From positions 1-64,000 of the forward strand of contig CAVSBZ010000002.1 in NCBI GenBank assembly GCA_963726315.1: 64,000 nucleotides of DNA, written 5' to 3'. Below the pieces are notes generated by a model that saw only the letters and a program-made list of their open reading frames with translations, ran no database searches and had not been told where the DNA came from. The DNA comes from FEB-25 sp963726315 (GTDB taxonomy: Bacteria > Chloroflexota > Anaerolineae > Anaerolineales > UBA4823). This document shows positions 1 to 14,000 of this stretch, piece after piece. Positions within the stretch are counted from its first letter, which is position 1. Every line of letters begins with the position of its first letter. The position numbers and the translations under genes are program-made.

Positions 1-74
1 CTAAAGTGTATACACTTCACAGTCTGGCGTGCCGATGTTGAGATTAACATCGGCAGTTTAGTCTCTCAACAGCC

Positions 75-103
75 TTGACAGGCTCTGGTGGCAGTGATAA
101 AAT
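75..103 (+). promoter_or_regulatory. rRNA operon promoter
   Basis: TTGACA (75-80), a 17-bp spacer and TAAAAT (98-103), with TG at 95-96 giving an extended -10. This is the closest match to a vegetative sigma promoter in the window and lies about 110 bp upstream of mature 16S rRNA. The leader it would produce contains a boxA-like element and, at 191-204, a small GCATC/GATGC hairpin closed by a GCAA tetraloop and followed by a T run just before the 16S 5' end. Confidence 0.85.
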
Positions 104-125
104 CCTGCCCGCTCGATTGAAGGAA

Positions 126-146
126 CCTTAACAACTGAAAAGTGAT
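126..146 (+). promoter_or_regulatory. boxA-like antitermination element before 16S
   Basis: CTTAACAACTGAAAAGTGAT resembles rRNA boxA sequences, and an almost identical stretch (CTTTACCAACTGAATAGTGA, 2266-2285) precedes 23S. The repeat of the same motif in both leaders supports a role in Nus-factor-dependent antitermination. The 3' part also forms one arm of the 16S processing stem, so some of the conservation could come from that. Confidence 0.55.
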
Positions 147-154
147 AGGAAATC
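132..154 (+). other. 16S precursor processing stem, 5' arm (pairs with 1843-1865)
   Basis: The 23 nt at 132-154 are complementary to 1843-1865, downstream of 16S: 21 Watson-Crick pairs, one G-U and one mismatch. Such a stem bracketing 16S is the usual RNase III-type maturation substrate. The 3' arm ends just before tRNA-Ile. Confidence 0.8.
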
Positions 155-212
155 AGCCAGTCGTTATTACGACAAAAACGCAGACTTTACGCATCGCAAG
201 ATGCATAATTTT

Positions 213-1724
<1,512 letters not shown>

Positions 1725-1883
1725 CTAGAGTTCTGAGTGACTTGCCTAACCCGCAAGCTGCTCTACTCAACCCGGAGCAGGCTTCAGAACCTGTTTCGGT
1801 GCAAGACTCGCATGCGGTTGCGAGACGTAATAACTTTTGAAAGATTTCCTGTCACTTCTCAGTTGCTAAGGGTCCGGCTGACT

Positions 1884-1957
<74 letters not shown>

Positions 1958-1980
1958 CTACCTTACCAGTAGGAATGACT

Positions 1981-2053
1981 GGGGATGTAGCTCAGTTGGG
2001 AGAGCGCCGCCTTTGCAAGGCGGAAGTCACGGGTTCGAGTCCCGTCATCTCCA
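1981..2053 (+). tRNA. tRNA-Ala (TGC)
   Basis: Second spacer tRNA. The acceptor GGGGATG pairs with CATCTCC, which includes the G3:U70 wobble, the identity element for alanyl-tRNA synthetase. Anticodon TGC lies at 2014-2016 and the T-arm GGGTTCGAGTCCC is standard. CCA is not encoded. Confidence 0.97.
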
Positions 2054-2139
2054 CAGGGCTACCCAGAATGAGGTGTACTTGCGTTTAGAATTCGTCTCTA
2101 AGACATAAGATCCATTTGAGCCATCGATTGGGGTAATTC

Positions 2140-2164
2140 GCGACCCGGCGGTGTGCTGGGTCGC
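2140..2164 (+). other. Strong hairpin in the tRNA-Ala/23S spacer
   Basis: GCGACCCGGC and GCTGGGTCGC form a 10-bp stem (one G-U) with a GGTGT loop, followed by TTTGTCTC. It looks like an intrinsic terminator with a poor U tract. In an rrn operon it could be a partial terminator overridden by boxA antitermination, or simply a processing structure. Its function is not established. Confidence 0.5.
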
Positions 2165-2265
2165 TTTGTCTCAACAACATAAAGATTGACCTTTGAAGGG
2201 TGCTCCGGAGAAAATGATCGGGATCACCTCTCAGCGATCAATCGCTGAAAGCCGAAAGGCTGGCA

Positions 2266-2286
2266 CTTTACCAACTGAATAGTGAT
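2266..2286 (+). promoter_or_regulatory. boxA-like element before 23S
   Basis: CTTTACCAACTGAATAGTGA, the near copy of the element at 126-146. It lies about 90 nt before mature 23S, where bacterial rrn operons commonly carry a second boxA. Confidence 0.55.
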
Positions 2287-2362
2287 TTATATCAAATCAT
2301 GCGTAATGCGACAGAGAGAGAAATAAATAGTAATCAATAGTAATAAATCGAAAAGTTTCGAT

Positions 2363-2377
2363 TTCTCCGCATCACGT

Positions 2378-2385
<8 letters not shown>
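2363..2385 (+). other. 23S precursor processing stem, 5' arm (pairs with 5336-5358)
   Basis: 2363-2385 is complementary to 5336-5358 across nearly its whole length. It includes the terminal GATTAAGC/GCTTAATC helix of 23S plus the flanking CACGTG and CTCCG blocks. This is the expected maturation stem and it fixes both ends of 23S. Confidence 0.8.
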
Positions 2386-5345
<2,960 letters not shown>

Positions 5346-5438
5346 GTGGTACGGAGAACTCGACACTTTTCGTACTTCAAAAATCGCACACGTAGATATA
5401 AATCATTATTCGTTGGTATCTTAACATATAAATAGAGT

Positions 5439-5558
5439 CTCTTGGTGATTGGAGCGACAGGGGTACACCCGGCCACATCCCGAACCCGATCGTTAAGCCT
5501 GTCAGCGCCGATGGTACTTGGTGGGTAACTGCCTGGGAGAGTAGGTCATTGCCAAGAG
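5439..5558 (+). rRNA. rrf: 5S ribosomal RNA
   Basis: About 120 nt. Helix I is formed by CTCTTGG (5439-5445) with CCAAGAG (5552-5558), and the precursor stem extends further outward. The internal CACATCCCGAACCCGATCG block is the standard 5S loop B/C sequence. It lies about 95 nt after 23S in the same transcription unit. Confidence 0.93.
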
Positions 5559-5579
5559 ACTTTATTGTTTTAAACCACA

Positions 5580-5618
5580 GCTCCCTGCCCAATCCTGGGT
5601 AAGGGAGTTTTTGTTTTT
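5580..5618 (+). terminator. rRNA operon terminator
   Basis: CTCCCTGCCC and GGGTAAGGGAG form a GC-rich stem followed by TTTTTGTTTTT. It sits 22 nt after 5S and is the obvious rho-independent end of the rrn transcript. Confidence 0.88.
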
Positions 5619-5624
5619 AAATGT

Positions 5625-5658
5625 GGCACCCCCTGCATTGGGGAGTGCAGGGGGTGCC
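5625..5658. repeat. 13-bp perfect inverted repeat
   Basis: GGCACCCCCTGCA (5625-5637) and TGCAGGGGGTGCC (5646-5658) are perfect inverted arms around an 8-nt loop. It lies between the converging rrn operon and the kelch gene. No T run follows on either strand, so it is not a standard intrinsic terminator; it may be a backup transcription barrier or a REP-type element. Confidence 0.55.
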
Positions 5659-5761
5659 GGTGAAACCAATGGACGTGCGCTGTGGACCGTTATGGTGGGC
5701 GTTTTGCCCTATCTGACCGTACGCATGTCCAGCATCTTATCTAAGCCTTAGCACCGTTGGA

Positions 5762-8700
5762 TTATTCCTTCATCGCCAATGGCAGAAGCATGCGGTGCCA
5801 TAAAGCAGTGGTTATCAGAGTGGCGTTGGCACTCACGGACGTGTTGCCCAGTGATGTAGCGGTAAGGACAAGTTGGTCGCTGTCCCCGGGCCAGGCGTCA
5901 AGCGGGACGATCACGGTGATAACGAACTCTGCACTCTCACCTATGCCCAGATCGATACTTGTCACAGGCAGCCACACCTCCCAGGTATTACCGGTGTAGG
6001 TCAGGCTGATCGTATCAGTGATATTACCCATATTGCTGACTGTCAAGGTATAGGTAATGATCTCACCATAAACACCACTGAGTTCAATGCTTTCTGGGGC
6101 TAGATCCACATCATAGGTAGGTACGACCGTGGTCGTGATGAGTATACTGTCCATGATGTTGGGATCTCTAAGCGATTCGATCCTGACTGTCGATATGCCA
6201 ATGTCACCTATATTGGCATCCTGTGGTACATCTATATTGATGACCACCTCGATGGTTTCTCCCGGTCCAACCGGTCCGGGTCCACCAACGGGTGAATCAA
6301 TTGACCAGGTGGTGGAGATAGTCAGGTTGTAGTAATCTATGACATTGCCCGTATTGGTAATAGCCAGTGTGTAATAGGCAGTGTTGCCGATCTCACTATA
6401 ACCCTGCATGGGTGCATCAGGCAGATTCACGATGTTTTGTAAACAATCTTTGCCGGTGGGGTGATACACGTTGATATCAAAAATCATATCAGGAGCGATT
6501 GTGGCGCCACCAACTGACCAGATTTCTCCACCGGTTACTGCCTCGGTGCAGAAACCAGCACTATTGCCCATAGTAGTATATGGAAGTTGGTCGGCAGACA
6601 TCTCCCAGTTGCTGTCTGGCCATATGGACAGGTCGAGGGTTTCTACCATATTGGTTTCTTCGGAATAATCATTGCCGTCCAAATCTCCTCCCATGGCATA
6701 TAATTGTCCACCGCTGTAAGCCAGAGCAAATCCCATTCCGCGCGCTTGGAAAGTCAATCTGTTCCCAGATATTCGTGGCCATATCATAGCGTTGGACAAC
6801 GTCTAAGTTGTGGGTGGGTGAGTCAGTCCCATTACCTCCCACTACATATAGGTATTGTCCCACCTGCGTAAATCCAGGTGCAAACACTGCCTCCAGCATT
6901 GGTGTGCCACCATCTACCACCCATTGTTGTGCGGCAATATCAAACACATCCACATTATTGACTCCGTTAGACCAACCTCCTGGAGAACCACCAGCCCGGT
7001 AAAGCTTACCATCCCAGACACCCATGGCAGAACCGTAAAGTGATCGGGGTGCCACCCCCAGGTTTGTCCAGCTATCGGTGGCAATGTCGTAAATCTGCAA
7101 TAGTGAAGCAACCACATAGATTTTTCCGTCATAGCATGCTGCAGCTGGACCGATTGCAGCCACTGGGATTGGCGCCAGAGCATTCCAGGCGTCCGTGCCA
7201 ACGTCATACCGCCAGACATTGCTAGTGGCTGTTCCCCAATCATACGCCCCACTGATCACATAGAAGCTATTGAGCTGATTGGGGCATTGGGCAAAGCCAT
7301 AATACGCCACTCCGAAGGGAATGGGTGCAGCCTCCGCCCAGCTGGCGTTTAAGTAAACCTGATAACCAAATTGCTCAGTTTGACTGGTGACGAAGGCATC
7401 CAGGTCACCGTCACTATCCAGGTCACCCAGAGTGGCAATCCCACCTGGATCAATCTCAACCGTGGTACTGAACAGGGTGAAATTCCCCAATCCATCATTT
7501 ATCCACACCTCATCCGGGCTGTTTGCAAAGAATGACCCAGAGATGTACACATCCAGGTCACCGTCTGCGTCCAGGTCACCTAAGTCGGGGAGGATCGAAT
7601 CCGCAGTATCAAGCCTCTGATCGCTATCAGTGAAGTGACCGATGCCGTCATTTAGCCAGACTTCATCCGGATAAAGCGTTTCTGCGGTGGTATTACTCAA
7701 GTATGCATCCAGATAACCATCCCCATTCAAGTCACCCAGCAGGACCTGGTAGGTGTTGGTATTGGGAATGACCTGAGCCTCGCTAAAGATACCCGTACCA
7801 TCATTTAACCAGACCTCGTTGGAGGTGTTATACCAGCCAGTAGTGAAAGCATCCAGGTCACCATCATTGTCCAGGTCACCCAATGCCAGGCCAGTGCGTT
7901 CATAGGCAGCGCCAAATTCGCTGGCTAACGTGAAATTGCCAAGCCCATCGTTCTTCCACACCGCCAGGCCTCCTGTATAAAAACCGCCTGATGAAATGAA
8001 GAGGTCCAAATCTCCATCCCCATCCAGGTCACCCAACTCAGAATAACCGCTATGCTCACTTGGCAGTGTCTGCGCGCTGATGGTAAAGTAGCCGGAACCG
8101 TCGTTGATCAGGAAGTAACTGAAACCGGGTGGGTCATAGTTTGCCAGGAAAGCATCCAGGTCGCCATCACCATCAAGGTCGCCCAGGACGACATCTGTAA
8201 GGCAGTACAGGGCATGGTCAAATGATTGACTCTCGGTGAATGTCCCGGTGCCATCATTGAAATAGACGCGTGTCATTCCGTGACAGCTCACCGTGACCGC
8301 ATCCAGGCTACCGTTGAAATCCAGGTCACCCAGTGCTGCGTAACGACCGTCTGCATTTGGCAGGATTTGGTGCTCCGTGAACCTGCCATTGCCTCCCCAG
8401 GGAGCGGTTGTGAACTGCCAGACGGTGGGCTCAACCGGTGCTTCGCCATCCAGGCTGAGCGTGGCGGTGGTGGCAGTCACCTGCACCAGCTCGCCGGCAT
8501 GCAGTGGTCCGGTTGGCTGTAACATAATCGTCCCGCCATCCACGCTCAGCGTCTGATTTAGCCGACCTGTCTGACGGGCATGCACTGCAAAGCTACCAGC
8601 ATCCACAGTTCCTGGGTCTATGTCCATGTCATAGGTGATCGAGATGGGGGTTGTCACGTCTGCATTGTGTGATTCAGCTTCGGGATATACACCCAGCACC

Positions 8701-9752
8701 TGAGGCGGCCAGTCATAGCACGGCTCGGACGGGCGGTAAAATATCCCTGTGGTCGGATTATCCGCTAGATCAAGTCCTCCAACCGACCATATTTCACCAC
8801 CTGTTACAGCCTCGCTACAGAATCCAGCGTTTGCTGCTCGAGGTTCCGGTAACAGGTCGCTGATATTTTCCCAACTACCGTTTGGCCAGACTGATAAATC
8901 CAACCGCTCGACCTGGTCGGTTTCTTCAGAGGAGCTGCCTCCATTGGCGTCACCGCCAATTGCATACAAATATTGGCTGGTAATAACTAGAGCTCCCATT
9001 GCCCTCCGACTGGTATAGCTAGGGCCAACCTCCCAGGTATCAGTGGTGAGGTCATAGCGCAAGGTTGCATCCGAATTAATCGGGAAGGCTGATGTGAAAC
9101 CACCCACAAAGTAGACATATTGACCAGCTTGTAGCCAATCTGCTATGGTTGCCACTGGCATTGGCGTTCCCCAATCGGTTTCCCAAATACCCGTCTGCAG
9201 GTTATACCTGTCCACCTGGGTGGTGGGGGTAAGGGGTACCGCTGGAGCATCATCACCACCAATCATGTATAAGTAACCATCCCATGCCGCCAGGGCGGCA
9301 CCATTTTGAGTGCGTGGCAAGTCACTTAACTGGGTCCAGATGTTCGTGGCGATTTCATAGCGATAAAAATGATCAGATGTTCCAGGGGTGTCAGGGCTGC
9401 CTCCTGCGGAATACAAATAACCCTGGTAACAGGTGACTGAAGGAACGCCCATATTTTCGGGATAAGAAGCCAGTTCAGTCCAGGTATTCGTATCAGCATC
9501 GTAACGCCAGACCTCATCCCGGTTAACAAACCAATCTTGCCAACCAGCAACTACATAAAAGCTATCCGGATCATTTGGGCAATGAGCGGAGCCATAAAAT
9601 GCGTCCGGCATCGGTAGGTCTGTACCCTGATACCAGGCCTCCGGTTGTATTGATGCCGTAGCCCGATGCATATCCCAAGAACCAAGCAATAAAATCCCAA
9701 TGCCCAACATTACCAGGCAAATGGGAAGGCTAAATAGTTTAAATCTATTCAT
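5762..9752 (-). CDS. Large secreted kelch / FG-GAP (VCBS) repeat surface protein, frameshifted
   Basis: The ATG at 9752 follows GGAGGG. Residues 1-34 are a signal peptide. Then come kelch propellers (YDxxTxxW...YxxGG units, roughly residues 40-320), a bacterial Ig-like segment (about 340-430) and seven FG-GAP/VCBS repeats of the form LGDLDGDGDLDAF, with Asp clusters that usually bind calcium. A second kelch block follows, and then CARDB/NEW3-type beta domains. The first frame runs to 6669. The second kelch block and everything after it to the stop at 5762 continue in another frame, with the switch near 6725-6740 in GGGATTT-type short runs. The joined product would be about 1,330 residues and ends in LLPLAMKE, a tail I associate with Chloroflexota surface proteins. 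It is either an assembly indel or a recent pseudogene. Ligand or substrate unknown. Confidence 0.8.
7398..8330 (-). repeat. Intragenic tandem FG-GAP repeat DNA
   Basis: Seven copies of a unit encoding LGDLDxDGDLD recur about every 100-150 bp. On the plus strand they read as variants of CCAGGTCACCATC...CCAGGTCACCC. Such near-identical DNA can drive copy-number change by recombination or slippage and can also cause assembly problems. Confidence 0.75.
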
Positions 9753-9852
9753 TTTATCCCTCCTCGATTATTGATCATAAATAAAATGATTCTTGCTGGT
9801 AAGCTGGTCCAGGTGAGCCAGCTCCTTAGCAACTTAGCCAGAATCGGATCTC

Positions 9853-10347
9853 TTATGGATTACCCGCCAATGGCGCCGGGTAGGGATTTAAAGGCTGGTT
9901 GGTGTTGAAGATATCCCGATGCAAGTACCACACACCGCTCACCCGTTTCCACTCGACGATGTACTTGCCATAATCAGCCACGCTGCCATCCGCCAGGTAG
10001 AGTGTGTAATGGGATACCTCGACTGCGGTGTTACCCAACGCGTCCACTTCCTGGATCTCGAGCAAAATTGAGTCGATGCCCATATCGAAGGCTGCCTGCC
10101 AGAAGGCCTGGATCGCTTCCCGACCTTCCTGGATATCCATGTTAGGGGGCAAGACCTCGCCGTTTTCAGTATAGAAATTGGCGATTGCCTCTGCGTCATG
10201 AGCGTGAAAGGCCTCCATGAATTTAGCGTTGGCGGCTTCGATTGCTTTTAATACCACCGGCGGTTCCTGCTTCGGACCAGTAATACCGGCAGTCGTAGAT
10301 AGTATCAGGATCACCATCAATAAAACACAAAAAAATAGCCGTTTCAT
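9853..10347 (-). CDS. Secreted NTF2-like / SnoaL-type protein (DUF4440-like)
   Basis: 164 residues. Residues 1-24 form a signal peptide; the rest matches the SnoaL-like/ketosteroid-isomerase fold: AIEAANAKFMEAFHAHDAEA (helix), IANFYTENGEVLPPN, GREAIQAFWQAAFDMGI, and a closing beta sheet with VEWKRVSGVWYLHRDIFN. Relatives are mostly secreted proteins of unknown substrate. The ATG at 10347 is preceded by AAGGAGATAAAT. The gene lies 100 bp upstream of the kelch gene on the same strand and could be co-transcribed with it. No catalytic assignment is possible from the sequence. Confidence 0.8.
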   Translation of the reverse strand: MKRLFFCVLLMVILILSTTAGITGPKQEPPVVLKAIEAANAKFMEAFHAHDAEAIANFYTENGEVLPPNMDIQEGREAIQAFWQAAFDMGIDSILLEIQEVDALGNTAVEVSHYTLYLADGSVADYGKYIVEWKRVSGVWYLHRDIFNTNQPLNPYPAPLAGNP

Positions 10348-10574
10348 ATTTATCTCCTTTGTGATTTTTGGTCCGTTTTAACGAAAGTAGGTTGGGTAGA
10401 TAGCGACGATTTTTTGCTCAAACCCAACTTTGCTGAGTAGTCTATTTAGGATTTGAATTACGCTCAATCCGATATATGTGCAGATCCGACTGGTTATCTA
10501 AAATCCTCAACAGCTGGAAAACTTTTATCTTGTTTGATCTGTTTTCATTGTTTGTCAATTGTTCCTCCTTCCAA

Positions 10575-10606
10575 AGCCCTGCAAACGGGTCTGGAGGTGC
10601 AGGGCT
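10575..10606. repeat. Inverted repeat downstream of the 70-residue gene
   Basis: AGCCCTGCA (10575-10583) and TGCAGGGCT (10598-10606) are perfect 9-bp arms. It lies 25 bp beyond the stop of the minus-strand gene at 10631 and could end its transcript, although no U run follows. The surrounding 10348-10630 stretch holds no convincing gene. Confidence 0.4.
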
Positions 10607-10630
10607 CTCCCCTCAGCCCTGCGCCCCGCA

Positions 10631-10843
10631 TCATTTCCCCTCATCCGTAGGATTATCCTTTTGTGCGGTTACCAGCCTCAAATATGTGAGTAATTCCCCC
10701 AGGCTGGAATAACCATGCTTCTCACCAGTTTGGACATTTTCCAGCTGAATTCGCCAGGAATGATCCTCATTGGTGGGCACCTGCCAGATGCGCAGCAGGT
10801 AAGAGTAGTAAGTGGCTCCATCCACCCCCGTAGGAAAGCTCAC
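10631..10843 (-). CDS. Conserved-looking 70-residue protein of unknown function
   Basis: Starts at GTG (10843) behind AAAGGAG with 6-nt spacing. The product reads YLLRIWQVP...SWRIQLENVQTGEKHGYSSLGELLTYLRL. The pattern (leading aromatic strand, WR.xLE...TGE..GF.SL.EL..YL) is one I recognise from short Anaerolineae and Chloroflexota proteins without an assigned function. It has no signal peptide or membrane segment and is probably cytosolic. It is divergent from the SARP-type regulator gene, 200 bp away, so it is a candidate regulatory target or partner. Confidence 0.7.
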   Translation of the reverse strand: MSFPTGVDGATYYSYLLRIWQVPTNEDHSWRIQLENVQTGEKHGYSSLGELLTYLRLVTAQKDNPTDEGK

Positions 10844-10954
10844 CCAAATCTCCTTTTATCGATATTTCCCTTTAACTGGGAAGACTGTAAATAAAATCTA
10901 TCACCCCCCTCTCAAAATACTCTGAATTAAGATTAAAATATGATGAAAAATAGT

Positions 10955-10960
10955 TATAAT
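10955..10960 (+). promoter_or_regulatory. -10 element upstream of the SARP-type regulator
   Basis: A perfect TATAAT in an AT-rich intergenic stretch 80 bp before the chosen start. No good -35 is visible at 17 bp (ATTAAA at 10932-10937), so activator help is possible. Confidence 0.4.
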
Positions 10961-11041
10961 GTGTATACAAGTTGTGGTCGGTCTTTTTACTTGAATTAAT
11001 AAGTGGGGCAAGCCCTGGCTTGCGTGTTATATGAGGACATT

Positions 11042-14000
11042 GTGACACGCCTGTCTCTTAAGCTATTCGGATCTTACCGCCTTGCACTGGACGAACGACC
11101 TATCGATGCCCTCGAGTCGGATAAGGCGCGCGCCTTGCTGGCATACCTGGCGGTAGAATGTGACCATCCCCATACCCGTGAAAAACTAATCGGTCTTTTC
11201 TGGCCCGAGCAAGATGAAGCACACGCCAGGGGCAGCTTGAGCCAGGCGCTTTACCACCTGCGCGGCATCCTGGGTGACCGGCCGCTTACGGGTGAACTGC
11301 CAGCGAAAGCTTCCACTCAACCACGAGAACCTTACCTGTTAGTATCTCCGCAGGATATCCGGCTCAACCCAGTTAGTGATATTGAAATGGATGTGGCGGC
11401 ATTTTTAGCGCTTATAAGATCCTGTAAAACCCATTCGCATCCCTTAAATAATCTATGTGACGATTGCCTGAAAAGCTACCAGGAAGCAGTCAGGCTTTAC
11501 TCTGGTGATTTCCTGGACGGATTTTACCTGCCAAGGAACCTGGCATTTGAGGAATGGGCGACCATCCTGCGCGAGCAGTTGCGCTTGGAGGTGATGGCAG
11601 CGCTGGAGCAGCTGGTGGTGGCGTTCGAAAGGCAGGCTGAGCTGGACCAGGGGCTTGTATATGCCCGCCGGATGGTACAGCTGGATGAGCTGGGTGAAGC
11701 CGGCAATCTGCACTTGATCCGTCTGCTGGCATTAAGCGGCAGGCGTGGAGAGGCACTGGCACACTACGCTTCGTTTCACCATGCACTCGCTGTACAGCTG
11801 GGCGCCGAACCCGGCGTGGATGCGATAACCCTTTATCATCGCTTGCGGAATGAAGAGGCCGGGACCGATGCGGGGAATTTACCTGCCAGCCTGGCACCCC
11901 TGATTGGTCGTAGGCGGGAGCTGGACGATCTGTGGGGCATGCTCCGCGATCCCAAGCACCGCTTGATCTGTGTGTTGGGTCAGGGTGGGTGTGGAAAGAC
12001 CCGCCTGACCCTGGAAGCGTCTCACAGGCAACGTTATTATTTTAGAGACGGGGTTTATTTCGTACAACTTTCAGCCCTCGGCGCTGGAAGCAGCTTGCTC
12101 GCCGCGATCGCTGAAGGGATAGGCTTCACCTTCAGAGAATTTGGGAATCCCAAAAGGCAGCTACTGGATTACCTGAGACACAAGAAAGTGCTGCTAATAA
12201 TGGATAGTTTTGAGACGGTGATGGAAAGTGCCAGATTGGTAGCTGAGATACTATCCGACTCAGAGACGAGTAAAGTGTTGGTGACCAGCCGTGAGCGCTT
12301 AAACATAAGCGAAGAGTACCTTTATCCTCTGGATGGTATGCGTGTGCCACCCGTAGATGTTGAAACCGGTCAGATTTTAGACTACAGCTCAGTGGAGCTG
12401 TTCCTTGAAGCTGCCCGTCGAGTGAAACCGGGATACACGCCTGACAGTCTGGAAAATATAGCCAATATCTGCCGCCTGGTGGAAGGAATACCGTTGAGCC
12501 TGTTGCTGGCATCCACCTGGGTGACGGAATTCTCCACCCAGGATATCGCTGAACAGATCAGCTGCAGCCTCGATTTCCTGACCGTTGAATGGGCAGACCT
12601 ACCTGAACGGCAGCGCAGTCTGCGAGCAACCTTTGATTATTCCTGGAAATCGCTCAGCCCCCGTGAACAAGAGCTCTTAATGAATTTAGCCGTGTTCCGC
12701 AATCCTTTTAGCTCCCGAGATGCGTATCAGGTGATAGGTGCCGGCGTGAAGCAGCTGCATGCCCTGGTGGGCAAGAGCCTGCTGGGGAGCACAGCCGATG
12801 GGCATTACCAAATGCACGATCTCGTGCGGCAGTACAGCGCAGAAAAGCAAACCCAAGCCCCAGCTGGAATGGAAAGACCGGCCCGCCAGCAGCACAGCGA
12901 TTATTTCATGGAGCAGGCAGCAGGTTGGAGTAGGGTATTTAAAAGTCACCAACAAATGGCTCTGCTTGAAGAGGCCGATAAAGTGATCGACGATGTGCGG
13001 GCTGCCTGGGAGTGGGCCGCTCAACAGGCAGACGCGGAAAGGTTGTGGCGAGCATCGGAGGGGCTGCTGATGTATTACAGTCTGCGCTATCGATTCCACG
13101 ATGGCGAGCACGCCTGCCGGGTGGCATTAAATGGGGTAAAAAATATTACGGTTGGGGGAGAACTGTTCAACCTGGAGGGCTGCCTGCTGGCCTGGCAAGC
13201 GAATTTCTACCGATTGCTCGGAAAAGTGGAGCTGGCCTTGCAATCGGCCGACGAAAGCCTGGAGAAACTGACGCAGGCGCAGGCAGCTGGGCAGAATGCC
13301 CAATGGGGACAGGCACTGCTCTGGCGCGAACGTGGCAACCTTAGTATAAGCCTGCCAGAACAACTTGCCTGTCACCAGCGCAGTGCGGAATTATTTCAGG
13401 CACTGTCTGAACCATGGTGGCAAGCATCATCATTGACTTGGGGAGGAGAGCTCGCCAATCGCCTGGGAGATCGATATTTAGCCATAGCGATGCATCTGCA
13501 AACAATGGAATTGAGTCGCTCAGTGGGAGAGCCGCACTTGCTGGCTCGATCTCTGATGAACTATGCCTATGATCAACTAATTCAATGGGATTGGCAAACT
13601 GGCGCCAGGCTGATGGAAGAAGCAGCCAGCTGGTACCGGAGTATTGGCGACCTGGGAAGCCTCGCAACTGCTGAGCTGCACTATGCCGTATCCCTGACGT
13701 GGTGTGGACGCTATCATGAAGCATGTGAGGGGTTGGAGCTTGCGCTTGACAAGCTGCACCGGCTGGGTGATCGATTTTATATTGCCTATGGCATGTTGGC
13801 ATTGGGAGGAACCCAGATGCAAGCTGGCTTATATGAACAAGCCACTAAGTACTTACAAAAAGGACTGGCTGCAGCCAGGCAGGATGGTTTCAGGCGCGAA
13901 GAAACTTTCGCTACAGCGGTTGTCGGATGTATATTAATGGCTCAGGGTGATCCAGCACAGGCGTTGCCACATTTACAGCGCAGCGTTGCTGGCTTTCGGC

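Noticed and set aside
31..58. GCCGATGTT/AACATCGGC hairpin upstream of the rRNA promoter
   Set aside because: A clean stem but without a T run; probably the end of an upstream unit outside the window, so it cannot be assigned.
2186..2215. Possible second promoter in the 16S-23S spacer (TTGACC at 2186-2191)
   Set aside because: The hexamer at the right distance (AGAAAA or GAAAAT) is too far from a -10 consensus.
10453..10712. Overlapping 65- and 78-codon plus-strand frames before the 70-residue gene
   Set aside because: No ribosome sites, and they overlap the better supported minus-strand gene and its downstream inverted repeat.
11003..11041. Upstream GTG start for the SARP-type regulator
   Set aside because: No Shine-Dalgarno; the 13 extra residues precede the normal family N-terminus, while the GTG at 11042 has GAGGA.
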